Origin: Streptosporangiaceae bacterium
GTDB lineage: Bacteria; Actinomycetota; Actinomycetes; Streptosporangiales; Streptosporangiaceae
Assembly: GCA_030045175.1 (NCBI GenBank)
Contig: JASIBM010000415.1
Location: 1-5,103, forward strand
Length of the DNA: 5,103 bases
Reading direction: 5' to 3'
Shown: one piece after another, positions 4,946 through 5,103 of the stretch
Position numbering within the stretch: the first letter of the stretch is position 1
Layout of the letters: each line of letters opens with the position of its first letter
Program-made: the position numbers and the translations under genes
The notes under the pieces: model-generated
What the model saw: only the letters and a program-made list of their open reading frames with translations
Told to the model about the DNA's origin: nothing
Database searches by the model: none

Positions 4946-5103
4946 ATGACATCACCCAGCGGGCACCCGCCCGTGGGCCAAGCTGCGGCCAGCGAGACCG
5001 CGGGGATGGTAGTGCACGGTGGCGAGCCGGCAACTACAGACGTGGTGGCAAACGGGTCGGCGGTCCCGGCTGCGGCCGTCGGCGCGGCCGCGCGGCCGGC
5101 GTC
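4946..5103 (+). CDS. Possible protein of unknown function, N-terminal part only
   Basis: A frame open to the right edge begins MTSPSGHPPVGQAAASET and gives 52 complete codons, rich in Ala, Gly, Pro and Val. It looks like a disordered N-terminal tail, with no signal peptide, membrane segment or recognised motif. About 78 percent of third codon positions are G or C, which is only mildly supportive. GGAGGA at 4929-4934 lies 11 bases upstream of the ATG. An earlier in-frame ATG at 4934 overlaps that ribosome-binding site and is less likely; the frame closes upstream at the TAG at 4865. It is transcribed divergently from the conservon. Whether it is functionally linked to it cannot be judged. Confidence 0.5.
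   Translation, partial: MTSPSGHPPVGQAAASETAGMVVHGGEPATTDVVANGSAVPAAAVGAAARPA

Noticed and set aside
4785..5033. Minus-strand 82-codon frame at the right end
   Set aside because: It overlaps the AT-rich island and the better-supported plus-strand start at 4946, and its product has no recognisable features.

Overview
The window is GC-rich. Its minus strand carries a four-gene cluster that I recognise from protein motifs as an actinobacterial 'conservon' (cvnA-cvnB-cvnC-cvnD). The base composition, the DUF742 protein, the nitrate-sensing-type histidine kinase and the Ras-like GTPase together point to a filamentous or related Actinomycetota (Streptomyces, Frankia or Streptosporangiales type). 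The genus cannot be fixed from this sequence.

Layout from high to low coordinates, in the direction of transcription: 4177-1370 is a 935-residue membrane sensor-kinase-like ATPase (cvnA). 1335-925 is a Roadblock/LC7 protein (cvnB). 918-550 is a DUF742 winged-helix-like protein (cvnC). 569-1 is a Ras-like small GTPase (cvnD), cut by the window edge shortly before its expected C-terminus. The spacing is tight: 34 bp, 6 bp and then a 20-bp overlap, so this is almost certainly one operon. In the accepted model for this family, the kinase-like protein at the membrane assembles with the Roadblock, DUF742 and GTPase proteins into a complex compared with eukaryotic G-protein-coupled systems. No response regulator is encoded in the window.

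Positions 4178-4945 (768 bp) hold no gene I can support. The stretch contains short palindromes, two matching dyads in opposite orientation (4470-4485 and 4544-4561), GC-rich hairpins, and an AT-rich island (4786-4825) that probably marks a promoter region. From 4946 a plus-strand reading frame, preceded by a purine-rich ribosome-binding site, runs off the right edge. Its first 52 residues are Ala/Gly/Pro-rich and its identity is unknown.

I do not see a clearly new system. The most distinctive local features are the young 36-bp tandem repeat in the kinase's C-terminal tail, the short conserved-looking motif at the kinase's end, the in-frame cvnB/cvnC junction, and the paired dyads in the divergent intergenic region.
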